The notes below the pieces were generated by a model. It was not told the origin of the DNA, did no database searches, and was given only the letters and a program-made list of their open reading frames with translations. A stretch of 64,000 nt of DNA from Pseudomonadota bacterium (GTDB taxonomy: Bacteria; Pseudomonadota; Gammaproteobacteria; Steroidobacterales; Steroidobacteraceae), in NCBI GenBank assembly GCA_018241505.1, contig JAFEDS010000017.1, positions 62,001-126,000 of the forward strand, given 5' to 3'. Shown here in pieces: positions 15,795 through 23,787 of the stretch. Every line of letters begins with the position of its first letter. The stretch's first letter is position 1. The position numbers were made by a program, and so were the translations under genes.

Positions 15795-17312
15795 TTGCTG
15801 CATGATGTTGTGATAGCCGGCGCAGGCCCCGTCGGATTGTTTCTTGCGTGCGAGCTACGGCTGGCCAATCTCTCGGTGTTGGTGCTCGAGCAAGCCGAGG
15901 ACTTTCGCTCCCCGCTGAAGCGCCTTCCATTCGGCCTGCGTGGTCTTTCCGTACCCACCATCGAGGCCTTCGACCGGCGCGGGCTGCTGAACGACATCTC
16001 TACATGGCAGCGTACGCGAGATTCCGCCAGCAGCGCGTCGACTCTCCCGCATTGGATGAATCAGCCGCGTCGCCCCGGGGGCCATTTCGCCGGCATTCAA
16101 TTCTACCAAGACACCATCGACACCTCGAAGTGGCGCTACAGGCTGCCGAGTGCAGCCATCACCCCCATCGCGGTCGAGATGGAGCACCTCGAATCCGTGT
16201 TGGCGGCTCGGGCCAGCGCGATGGGGGTGCAGATCAGGCGCGGCATCGGCGTGGCAGGCTTCAGTCAGTCGGACGAAGAAGTGCGGATTTTCGCCGGCGG
16301 CGCTGCTTTTCGCGCACGCTGGCTCGTTGGTTGTGACGGCGCCCGCAGCGCTGTTCGTAAAGCCGGCGATTTTACCTTCGCCGGCACCGATCCCGAATTT
16401 ACCGGCTACTCCGTTGAAGTTGAGTTGGCCGATCCGAATGGTCTCGCGCCCGGCCGCCACTACACAGCGGCGGGCATGTATACCTATTCGAAACCCGGGA
16501 CCATCGCAATGGTCGATTACGACGGCGGTGCTTTCCACCGAACCCAACCGATCAGTCTCGAGCATGTCCAGTCGGTGTTGCGCCGCGTTACGGGCACCGA
16601 TGTCACATTGAACGCCCTCGGCCTCGCCACAACCTGGACGGATCGCGCCTATCAGGCGACCACCTATAGCAACGCGCGAGTGCTACTGGCCGGCGATGCC
16701 GCGCACATTCATTCCCCTTTGGGTGGCCAGGGTCTCAACCTCGGGCTGGGTGACGCGATGAACCTTGGCTGGAAGCTGGCTTCTACCATCCGAGGCACTG
16801 CCCCGGCAGGCCTGCTCAATAGCTATTCGAGCGAACGACATCCGGTAGGAGCGCAGATCCTCGACTGGTCGCGCGCCCAAGTGGCGCTCATGCGGCCGAC
16901 GCCAAGCACCCGCGCGCTCGAAGCTGTCATTCGTGGTCTCATCGACACGCGCGACGGCGCGACCTATTTTGCCGAGCGCGTGTGGGGCATTTCCGTTCGC
17001 TATGATCTTGGCGGGCATCCGCTGGAGGGCCGTAGTGCTCCCGATTTTGAGTTGGTCAATGGCGCAAGACTCGCTGCGTTCCTCCAGCACGGGAAAGGCT
17101 TGCTGTTGGACTTTGACGCTCGGCCTGAGCTCAGAGCGCTCGCAGGCCGCTGGGGCAATCAATTGAGCTATGTGGCAGGCGAAGTCAAGGATCGCCTCGG
17201 CCTGAGCGCGGTGCTCGTGCGTCCCGACGGCGTTGTTGCCTGGGCCGCTGCGGGCGCCGCCATTCCTGATTGTGAGCAAGCGGCTCGAGCCGCCTGCCAA
17301 TGGTTTGGCTGA
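15795..17312 (+). CDS. FAD-dependent aromatic monooxygenase (PheA/TfdB/MhpA type)
   Basis: 505 residues from TTG 15795, chosen because GGAG lies just before it and the FAD motif GAGPVG must be close to the N-terminus. The motif DG in LVGCDGARS, and GDAAHIHSPLGGQGLNLGLGDAMNLGWKL for FAD ribityl binding, complete the group A flavoprotein monooxygenase pattern. The C-terminal thioredoxin-like tail (about 400-505) is typical of phenol/resorcinol hydroxylases. These enzymes hydroxylate phenolic rings with NAD(P)H. The gene is controlled by the divergent TetR protein. Its specific substrate is unknown. Confidence 0.88.
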   Translation: MLHDVVIAGAGPVGLFLACELRLANLSVLVLEQAEDFRSPLKRLPFGLRGLSVPTIEAFDRRGLLNDISTWQRTRDSASSASTLPHWMNQPRRPGGHFAGIQFYQDTIDTSKWRYRLPSAAITPIAVEMEHLESVLAARASAMGVQIRRGIGVAGFSQSDEEVRIFAGGAAFRARWLVGCDGARSAVRKAGDFTFAGTDPEFTGYSVEVELADPNGLAPGRHYTAAGMYTYSKPGTIAMVDYDGGAFHRTQPISLEHVQSVLRRVTGTDVTLNALGLATTWTDRAYQATTYSNARVLLAGDAAHIHSPLGGQGLNLGLGDAMNLGWKLASTIRGTAPAGLLNSYSSERHPVGAQILDWSRAQVALMRPTPSTRALEAVIRGLIDTRDGATYFAERVWGISVRYDLGGHPLEGRSAPDFELVNGARLAAFLQHGKGLLLDFDARPELRALAGRWGNQLSYVAGEVKDRLGLSAVLVRPDGVVAWAAAGAAIPDCEQAARAACQWFG

Positions 17313-17330
17313 CCAGCCTCCAGTGTCCTC

Positions 17331-17906
17331 TCAAGCGTCGTTGAGGGCGACACCCAGATTGCGAGCCGTGGAGCAGCTATAAGCCTGGCTCTGCGTGCCG
17401 AAGCACCAGGTGATCTCGTTGTTGTTTTGCGGCCGGACGATAGGTCGATCGCCCTCGTTCTTGTGGCAGCCGCAGCGACCGCACGCAGCTCCACCGCAGC
17501 AGTCATTGTAGGAAATGATGTAGTGACGGTCATCGGCGGGATTTCGGCAGGTGCCGATCCACGTGACCGGCGACATTTCAGTTCCGGGCGGACAGGAATT
17601 GACGCTTCCACCACAACAGCTACACAAGGCGCCGTCGATGGCGCAGTAGCGCCAATAGTCACAGCTTGTCGGATCGCCTGGATCCTGAGGATTCCCCGTA
17701 CTGTGCTCACTGTGCGTGCCGGAAGGGCCGGGGGTATCCGCGCCTTTGTCGCTTCCACGGGCTACTGGCAGCAGCGGCAGGCCGCTAGTGCCCACCAACA
17801 CGCCGCCCACGATATTCAACAATCCACGGCGTGATGTCCGGCCCGCCAGTGCCCGGGAAAGCCGCTCGGTCATGACATCAAACCTTTTGACACGATTCAT
17901 GCTCAC
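17331..17906 (-). CDS. aauA: TTQ aralkylamine (aromatic amine) dehydrogenase light chain
   Basis: 191 residues. A Tat signal (RTSRRGLLNIVGG at about 23-35) precedes a Cys-rich domain. Trp116 (VTWIGTC) and Trp167 (ITWCFG) are the two residues that become the tryptophan tryptophylquinone cofactor. Asp91 (AIDGA) and Asp135 (YNDCC) match the catalytic and maturation aspartates. There are 14 cysteines; the extra pair in CSCCGG and AACGRCGC is, from memory, a mark of aromatic amine dehydrogenase rather than methylamine dehydrogenase. The enzyme oxidises primary amines to aldehydes in the periplasm and passes electrons to a cupredoxin. It lies 14 bp after the heavy chain gene. The maturation genes (E, D, G type) are absent from the window. 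Confidence 0.9.
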   Translation of the reverse strand: MSMNRVKRFDVMTERLSRALAGRTSRRGLLNIVGGVLVGTSGLPLLPVARGSDKGADTPGPSGTHSEHSTGNPQDPGDPTSCDYWRYCAIDGALCSCCGGSVNSCPPGTEMSPVTWIGTCRNPADDRHYIISYNDCCGGAACGRCGCHKNEGDRPIVRPQNNNEITWCFGTQSQAYSCSTARNLGVALNDA

Positions 17907-17920
17907 CTCGTGGTTCTCGC

Positions 17921-19078
17921 CTACCGAACGGCCTCGATCAGAACGCTCCTGTGTCCCCCGGTCATGTCCAGACTGCGCACGAAACTGCCGTGCGGCAGCT
18001 CATACACATCCAGCTTTTCCCTGGATGCGACCAGCAATAGCGGCTCACGATCATGAGTAACTTCGATCGATGACGCGGGTCGGACGAGCCGTATTCTCGC
18101 CACGCGTGTGCGGGAGGCAGGATCGAAAACCCACACCTCAGTCCCCGCATCCTTGTGCGTTCCCTCATGAGCGTTGGGCTGCATGATCACATACAACCGC
18201 CCATCATCCCCGCTCGTGATGAGCTGGTTTCCACTGGGGCGCCAATTGGCCGCAGCCTCCTCCGGGCTCACCAGTGACCAATCGGGTAGGATCTTCGCCT
18301 CCGCCCCACGTAGATCCAACGGCTGAATGCGCCCGAAAAAACTGGGGAAGTAGCGGATACCGTTGGCCACGGCCGACGTCGTGAACAACGGGTCCTCATC
18401 CAGCAGGTTGAAGGGCGCAGATTCCGTCTGACTGGCGAGGCTGCCCTTTGCATCCAACTGCACGTTCAGCAACGTTCCGTTCCCGCACAATGTGGCAAAG
18501 CCGCGGGGTCCGCTGGGGAATGCCAGTGTGCAGCCGGGAATTGCAACCTCGCTGAGCACCTTGCGCCGTACCAGGTCCACCACGGTTACGGAGGCGGCTG
18601 GAGTAAAGTTGAACACCGTAGCCAACTGCTCGTCGGCAGCGAAACTGAACATCCCCTGCATGGGCACTACGAGAGCCCGCTTCGCCTTGGGCAACACGAC
18701 TTCACCAACAGGCAGGAGCGTCTGCTTGTCGTAGATCGTGATGAAATCCGTTCTGGGCCCGCGATTGCCACGCGCCCACACAGTGTCGGCCACATAGAGC
18801 TCCGGGCGCTTGTTGCTCACCAGCAAAGTCGCGGACTCGTGGCCCGGCAGATGCCCTTCGACCGCACGCTCGTCGCTGCCCACATCACGCAACTCGAACT
18901 TGTCGTTCGAATACGCAAGGAACGCCCATCCCTTCGGATACTCCGCAGGCAACTTGCGTACAGTCAGACCGGTATCGACAGGCAACGGCGTTGGAAACCG
19001 ATCGATCGTGGCACCCTGCGCCAGACCGCCGGCGAGCGCCAGCGCGCAGGCGGCGCTGACCAACTTGGTCGTTTGCAT
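17921..19078 (-). CDS. aauB: TTQ aralkylamine/methylamine dehydrogenase heavy chain
   Basis: 385 residues with a Sec signal peptide (about 1-23, ALAGGLAQGA). The body is a seven-bladed propeller rich in beta strands; recognisable family stretches include ELYVADTVWARGNRGPRTDFITIYD, GCTLAFPSGPRGFATLCGNG and the near-terminal THDREPLLLVASREKLDVYE. Two heavy and two light chains make the periplasmic amine dehydrogenase. The immediate upstream promoter carries the CTGTGATC-N-CAG element, and an SD (GAGAGGGG) lies before ATG 19078. Order B-A without intervening E and D genes is unusual for this system. Confidence 0.9.
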   Translation of the reverse strand: MQTTKLVSAACALALAGGLAQGATIDRFPTPLPVDTGLTVRKLPAEYPKGWAFLAYSNDKFELRDVGSDERAVEGHLPGHESATLLVSNKRPELYVADTVWARGNRGPRTDFITIYDKQTLLPVGEVVLPKAKRALVVPMQGMFSFAADEQLATVFNFTPAASVTVVDLVRRKVLSEVAIPGCTLAFPSGPRGFATLCGNGTLLNVQLDAKGSLASQTESAPFNLLDEDPLFTTSAVANGIRYFPSFFGRIQPLDLRGAEAKILPDWSLVSPEEAAANWRPSGNQLITSGDDGRLYVIMQPNAHEGTHKDAGTEVWVFDPASRTRVARIRLVRPASSIEVTHDREPLLLVASREKLDVYELPHGSFVRSLDMTGGHRSVLIEAVR

Positions 19079-19111
19079 TGTTGTAGTGCCCCTCTCGGCC
19101 GCGACGCATAA

Positions 19112-19156
19112 AAACTACCAGCTCGGATCGACAGCAGTCAAGTTCTGTGATCTCAG
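19112..19156 (-). promoter_or_regulatory. Promoter of the amine dehydrogenase genes with CTGTGATC-N-CAG element
   Basis: On the minus strand the 12-mer CTGAGATCACAG (19156-19145) is followed after 3 bp by TTGACT (-35, 19141-19136), an 18-bp spacer and TAGTTT (-10, 19117-19112). This predicts a start about 27 bases before the heavy chain ATG. The same 12-mer, with the same 3-bp distance to TTGAC, occurs at 23561-23572. Confidence 0.65.
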
Positions 19157-19297
19157 ATTTTCAGAGCACTCTGCGTGTCCTCAGTACTCCCATGTAGGGC
19201 CCGAACTGCAGCCACAGAGTTTCGATGAGTTGCAGCAGGGTGCGGCGCGGTTGGGCGCGGTAGAGAAGGAAGTGGAAACCGGGGACATGAGCCTATT

Positions 19298-19309
19298 CTG
19301 CGATCACAG
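19298..19309. promoter_or_regulatory. Additional CTGTGATC-N-CAG element after the esterase gene
   Basis: CTGCGATCACAG lies 3 bp beyond the esterase stop and 220 bp upstream of the heavy chain start. It is identical to the copy at 23561-23572, but no TTGAC box lies next to it. It may be an auxiliary site for the amine dehydrogenase promoter. Confidence 0.45.
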
Positions 19310-19312
19310 TAA

Positions 19313-20986
19313 TCAGGGCGCCGTCACCTGGTCCCTTACCAACTCAGCGAGGCGGATGGACTGCTCATCCTCGAAAACCGCAGAAGGCACCCGGTCCCAC
19401 GCAACGCGCTCTTCGGCAAAGGGATCCAATAGCACACAACTACGTTGATTCAACTCCATGGTCGCGCGCGTGCCGGAGTCATACTTCGGCCAGCTTGGAA
19501 GCTCCGGGTTGTTGGGGTTTCCCGTCCTGGCGAAGGCGCTCCATGCCGCCACGACTCGATCTGCGAGGCGCTCCCATGTGCCTTTGGGGCCCACGTAGGC
19601 GTAGGACAACGGCGTCGTCACGTGGAATACGAAAGGGAGCTCAATGCCATGCATTGCTCCATAAGCCAGTCCCGTCGGTCCTGGCGCGGGCGAGCGGTAT
19701 GCGAAAGAGTAGAAATAGGTGGGTTGGCGCCGGCTGTTCTCTTCCGCGAGGCGGATCGAGGGTAGGCGAAGGAGCGCGTCCGAAAGCAGCGTCTCAAAGG
19801 CCGTCGCGTCGTTGGGGGCGCCGTGCCTGTAGTGCTCGACAATCGCCCGAGCCTCATCGGCTTTTCCGACCCGGTCGAGTCCGAGGAAGGCCACCAGGTT
19901 GTGCGCCATCGCCGTGGCAGATTGCTCATCGAGCGGCAGTCCGTACATGGCGATAAAGTAGCGCATCTCCTCAGCATTGGTGCCGATCAACATCGGTACG
20001 GCAGCCGCGGGATCCGCGTGAAATGCTTCGACGATAGGCCCCTTGAACAGGGTCCCATCGTTTACCAGGCCGAACGTGGCGTGATAGCGCGGATCTTCGA
20101 ACAGCCGCCGCTGTGCCGCGAGTAACTTCGCTACCGGCAGGTTGCGCAGCTCCGTGACTGTCTTCACGGCCGCGAGCTTCATGAGCTGACCGGCGAGCGC
20201 CGCTGCTTTATCGACTGACAGCAGCGGCCCGGTATCGCCGCTTTGGATGATAACTTTGTGAAACAGCCCGCGCGCGCCGGCAGCGACCAACAGAGCGCGA
20301 ATGCTCGCGCCGCCGGATGACTCGCCGAACAGGGTCACGTTGCCCGGGTCACCCCCGAATCGGGCGATGTTGTGTTGGATCCACGCGAGCGCGGCAATTT
20401 GATCCAGGATGCCGTTGTTGCCGCTTTGTACGTACTTCGGCCCGCCGAGACGCCCCAGGTACGCAAACCCGAGGGCACCCAGCCGGTACTGCAGAGTGAC
20501 CACGACGACCTTGCCGCGCCGCGCGAGCTCGCTTCCCTCATAGAAGGAGTCCGCGGCGCTGCCTTCGAAGAGCGAGCCACCGTGAATGAAGACCATGACC
20601 GGCAATGGACCTGTAGCCGACTGGGGCGTCCAGACATTGAGAGTCAGGCAATCCTCACACTGGATCACATCGCCGTCTTCGGAGCTGTCGTAGGCATCGA
20701 GCACTTGCGGACATGCGGGTCCGCGCGCCTGGGCATTCCGTACCCCTTGCCAAGGCGAAGCGCTCTGCGGCGGCCGGAATCGCAAAGATCCCACAGGCGC
20801 GGCGGCGTATGGGATGTTGAGAAAGAGATCGACCCCACCTCGTTCCACTCCCAACAACTTGCCGGCGGTCACCTCACGGAGGATGTCGGTGCCACCCAGC
20901 AGAAAATCCTGAGGCGCCGCCGCTGCCGCAACCTGTAGCCGCAAGAGAGTCAGAAGTGCAGCAATGATCCGCAGCCGCGACAGCAT
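19313..20986 (-). CDS. Exported type-B carboxylesterase
   Basis: 557 residues with a Sec signal peptide (about 1-24). Motifs of the cholinesterase-like alpha/beta hydrolase family are all present: NIPYAAAPVGSLRF, CEDCLTLNVW (110-119), the oxyanion HGGS (135-138), nucleophile elbow GESSGG with Ser223, the acid in TNAEE, and the catalytic His in AMHGIELPF. The family cleaves carboxylic esters and some carbamates and amides. The gene begins 8 bp after the penicillin-acylase-family gene, so both are read from one promoter, and it is followed by the amine dehydrogenase genes. This suggests it removes an ester-linked group from the same substrate. Confidence 0.9.
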   Translation of the reverse strand: MLSRLRIIAALLTLLRLQVAAAAAPQDFLLGGTDILREVTAGKLLGVERGGVDLFLNIPYAAAPVGSLRFRPPQSASPWQGVRNAQARGPACPQVLDAYDSSEDGDVIQCEDCLTLNVWTPQSATGPLPVMVFIHGGSLFEGSAADSFYEGSELARRGKVVVVTLQYRLGALGFAYLGRLGGPKYVQSGNNGILDQIAALAWIQHNIARFGGDPGNVTLFGESSGGASIRALLVAAGARGLFHKVIIQSGDTGPLLSVDKAAALAGQLMKLAAVKTVTELRNLPVAKLLAAQRRLFEDPRYHATFGLVNDGTLFKGPIVEAFHADPAAAVPMLIGTNAEEMRYFIAMYGLPLDEQSATAMAHNLVAFLGLDRVGKADEARAIVEHYRHGAPNDATAFETLLSDALLRLPSIRLAEENSRRQPTYFYSFAYRSPAPGPTGLAYGAMHGIELPFVFHVTTPLSYAYVGPKGTWERLADRVVAAWSAFARTGNPNNPELPSWPKYDSGTRATMELNQRSCVLLDPFAEERVAWDRVPSAVFEDEQSIRLAELVRDQVTAP

Positions 20987-20994
20987 AGGGTATC

Positions 20995-23481
20995 TCAGTT
21001 GGTCGGGTGAGCTGTGCTGCGCCGAGTGGCAGCATAGGTCAGGTGCCGTGTTGCGACGGCCGCGCTTTTTACCGACTCAGGCGACATGTCGATTCGCTTC
21101 AGCTCGTTCTCAGTATGCATCTGCACCTGGTCGGACAGGTTCGGGTTGCCCTTGCCACTCGGATCAATGAACAGGTTCTGTCCGCCCGCCTCGACGACTG
21201 AATACAGCGCGGGTTGATTGGGGTCGATCTCCATGAGGCCCACCCAACCTTCACCCCCATTGTGCCGTACAACCGCCGGGCCGAGCCCCAGTACCGCGAA
21301 TGTACGGGTGCTCACAGACTCGCCGCCCGGCAGTGCGGGACGTTCGGGCGTCTGCAGCGCCGCGTTGTAATATTTCCAGAAGATCGGCAACCGCCATTGC
21401 GACATGTCCTTGCCGGTGAATGCGGGCTTCAGAGTGTCGATAGTTTGACGCAGCGTCTGAACCAATACTGCGTTGCGATCCTGGCCCTTGAAATAGTCGA
21501 ATTGCAGCGGCAGGCCGGCCGCCTCCCCTTGCACAGCGCGCAGCAACAGGCTGGTCTGATACTTGTGATAGCGGTCGGCGTCGATCTTCCACCACCAATC
21601 GCCGATTGACGGACCAAAAATCACTCCCGGCGCGACCTGCAGCCAGGTCCGAAAGATCGTCAGACCCGGATTATCGTACTGCCCGTCCCGATCGAGGTCC
21701 TCGTAAAGACCGTTGAACGATAACATCAGCTCAGCCGCGCGTTTGACCTCGGCGTCGTCCGTTCCGGCGACTGCGGCGCGGATATACGGCGCGAAGAAGG
21801 CCGGCGAGGTGTTTGTGTGATCGCGCGCGCCCAGTCCATTGAAGATTTTGCGATTGATTTCCCGCATATCCAACAATGTCAGCGCGTGGCCCGCGGCAGC
21901 CAATTCGGTTCCCAGATACGTGCGGAATGCCTTACCGATGCGAGCATCATCGCCCTCGGGACTCCACCTCGTCGCCTTGCTGTTCCAGGTGTGTATGAAT
22001 CCTTGCTTTGGATTGAGCATGTGGGGACGCTCGTTGACCGAGAGAAAACCGTCCCATTCGTATTCACCAGTTCCCGGTGTAGGCAGGCGGGAGTCCGCGT
22101 TGGGCGAGCGTTTGGGAATCAGACCGGCTTCCCAGAAACCGAATTGCCCGTCGGCATTGCCGTAGCACACACCGAGATTCCAGGCCAGCTTGGACACTCC
22201 CTTGTCCTGGAATTCCTGGAGATTCCGGGCACGGGCCAGCTCGACAATCGCAACCCAATTGTCCAGCTCCTTGCCGCGGACCGCGTACCGCTCCGAAAAG
22301 GCGGTTTGCCGTGCAACGTCCCAACTGACGATGGGGCCGTGAACGGTCCAAGCGACCTCATGCGTAACGGGGGCGGCGCCCTTGACCCGGATCGTTTCTT
22401 TGCGGGTTTCCATACGCAGCCAGGCTCCCTTGTATCGGTACCGATATCGATCCTTCGGGTTGAGCTGCTCCGCGTAGGTGGTGGTTGTATCCGCATTTCC
22501 GGAAGTTAAAAGCCAGCCGTGATCCAGCGACCGTCCCATGATGGGTGGCCCCCAACCGGGAGTACTGAAGCCTGCGGTATCGAAGCCGCCGCCATGCAAG
22601 TGGGATTCCGGGCCATCGGCGGTCGCTTCCAGCATGAGGACGTGGCCGCTCGCCGAGCGAGTTGGGCCGATGACGAGGCAGCGACTCGCCTCTGTTCTGG
22701 GCACGGACGCGACTCTTACCGCCACGCCCGCCGTGCTTGCGGATAGAGGATAGGGGTGCGGCTGCGGCATCGGCTGCGCCGGCGCGAGATCCTCCCCCGC
22801 CGGAATCGTGGTCGGCGAGTCAGGATCGCTGAGCGGGACCACATCATCGAAGATGGTGCGGCCGACTTTTTGCCCATACCTGGCGACCATTGCCTGCAGG
22901 AATGCCAGGTTCTGCAGTTCGTAGCCTTCCCGATCATGCGGCGTAGCGGCCACCACACTGAGAAAATCCAACAACGACCAGGGCTGCGGACGGATGCCCC
23001 ACTGCACGAACTCATAAGGAGTATCGTGTTGTGGGTCTCGCGCGATTTCCTCGATTCGGCGGTTGATGCCATCCACCAGGCCCTGCATCATCCTCTGATG
23101 CTCCGCGGGGATGGCTGCATACATGCGCAGCAACTCCTGCTTCGGCAACGCCCGGTCTCGAGCGATGATGTCGGAAGCGACCGCGGAGCTGCCCACCAGC
23201 TCCGCCCGCTGACCGAGAGCACCCCGGCGCGACAGCTCCATCTGCGCCAGCCGATCGCGCGCCAATGCGTATCCCAGACCGAACATCACCTCCGCTGAGC
23301 TCTCGGCGAAGACATGGGGTACTCCCTTGGCATCACGGTAGATCGTGACGTCGGCGGCGGGTCCCACGCTGTCGATGTCGGAAGCGGTCCCAACCGTCTG
23401 AGACGCTGCAATCCCGCCACACAGCGCGGTTGACACAGCGGCAAGGGCAAGCACACGTCGCAGATCTACTGTTGTCATCAA
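20995..23481 (-). CDS. Penicillin-acylase-family N-terminal-nucleophile amidohydrolase
   Basis: 828 residues, the usual length for the precursor. A signal peptide (about 1-27) is followed by the alpha chain (ADVTIYRDAKGVPHVFA ... ARDRLAQMELSRRGALGQRAELVG), a linker, and the beta chain starting at the predicted nucleophile Ser266 (EAS266RCLVIGPTRSASGH). The family self-cleaves before this serine and hydrolyses amides such as penicillins, acyl-homoserine lactones or N-acyl amines in the periplasm. The residues after the serine (R-C) differ from the common S-N-x-W. It is first in an operon with the esterase, and upstream of an amine dehydrogenase that could consume the released amine. Confidence 0.9.
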   Translation of the reverse strand: MMTTVDLRRVLALAAVSTALCGGIAASQTVGTASDIDSVGPAADVTIYRDAKGVPHVFAESSAEVMFGLGYALARDRLAQMELSRRGALGQRAELVGSSAVASDIIARDRALPKQELLRMYAAIPAEHQRMMQGLVDGINRRIEEIARDPQHDTPYEFVQWGIRPQPWSLLDFLSVVAATPHDREGYELQNLAFLQAMVARYGQKVGRTIFDDVVPLSDPDSPTTIPAGEDLAPAQPMPQPHPYPLSASTAGVAVRVASVPRTEASRCLVIGPTRSASGHVLMLEATADGPESHLHGGGFDTAGFSTPGWGPPIMGRSLDHGWLLTSGNADTTTTYAEQLNPKDRYRYRYKGAWLRMETRKETIRVKGAAPVTHEVAWTVHGPIVSWDVARQTAFSERYAVRGKELDNWVAIVELARARNLQEFQDKGVSKLAWNLGVCYGNADGQFGFWEAGLIPKRSPNADSRLPTPGTGEYEWDGFLSVNERPHMLNPKQGFIHTWNSKATRWSPEGDDARIGKAFRTYLGTELAAAGHALTLLDMREINRKIFNGLGARDHTNTSPAFFAPYIRAAVAGTDDAEVKRAAELMLSFNGLYEDLDRDGQYDNPGLTIFRTWLQVAPGVIFGPSIGDWWWKIDADRYHKYQTSLLLRAVQGEAAGLPLQFDYFKGQDRNAVLVQTLRQTIDTLKPAFTGKDMSQWRLPIFWKYYNAALQTPERPALPGGESVSTRTFAVLGLGPAVVRHNGGEGWVGLMEIDPNQPALYSVVEAGGQNLFIDPSGKGNPNLSDQVQMHTENELKRIDMSPESVKSAAVATRHLTYAATRRSTAHPTN

Positions 23482-23787
23482 ACGGCCCGCCGGATTGAGA
23501 GACTAACTCGTTCACTGCAATTAACCAGCATCATGTCATACCTCGATCGTCTGTCAATATCTGCGATCACAGTTGTTGACGAACAACCCGACGGCTGATA
23601 ATTTCCGGCCTCAACGCAGGAGGGGCCCTGCGGCATTTACAGCCAAATACCAGTATTTCTAAAACCTTCAGATGGACCGCGCCATGCCGTTCTGTACCTG
23701 AAGCATTCGTCTGGATGTACTTAGAATTCGTCCAGTCTGTGATCTAAGTGGCTCAGATATTGATCGATCAACGACAAGAGGTTACGT
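23482..23787. promoter_or_regulatory. Divergent regulatory region between acylase and TonB receptor genes
   Basis: CTGCGATCACAG at 23561-23572 has a TTGAC box exactly 3 bp away on each side. Leftward there is TTGACA (23557-23552), 16 bp, CATGAT, giving a 42-base leader to the acylase gene. Rightward there is TTGACG (23576-23581), 17 bp, TAATTT (23599-23604) for the receptor. A fourth copy, CTGTGATCTAAG, lies at 23737-23748, 40 bp before the receptor ATG. The outer TGTCAA/TTGACG arms also form an inverted repeat, so the operator may be longer than 12 bp. Confidence 0.65.

Noticed and set aside
19145-19156. CRP (cAMP receptor protein) site
   Set aside because: CRP sites read TGTGA-N6-TCACA over 16 bp. 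Here the symmetric core is CTGTGATC-N-CAG with a different spacing, and the four copies do not align to the CRP consensus.
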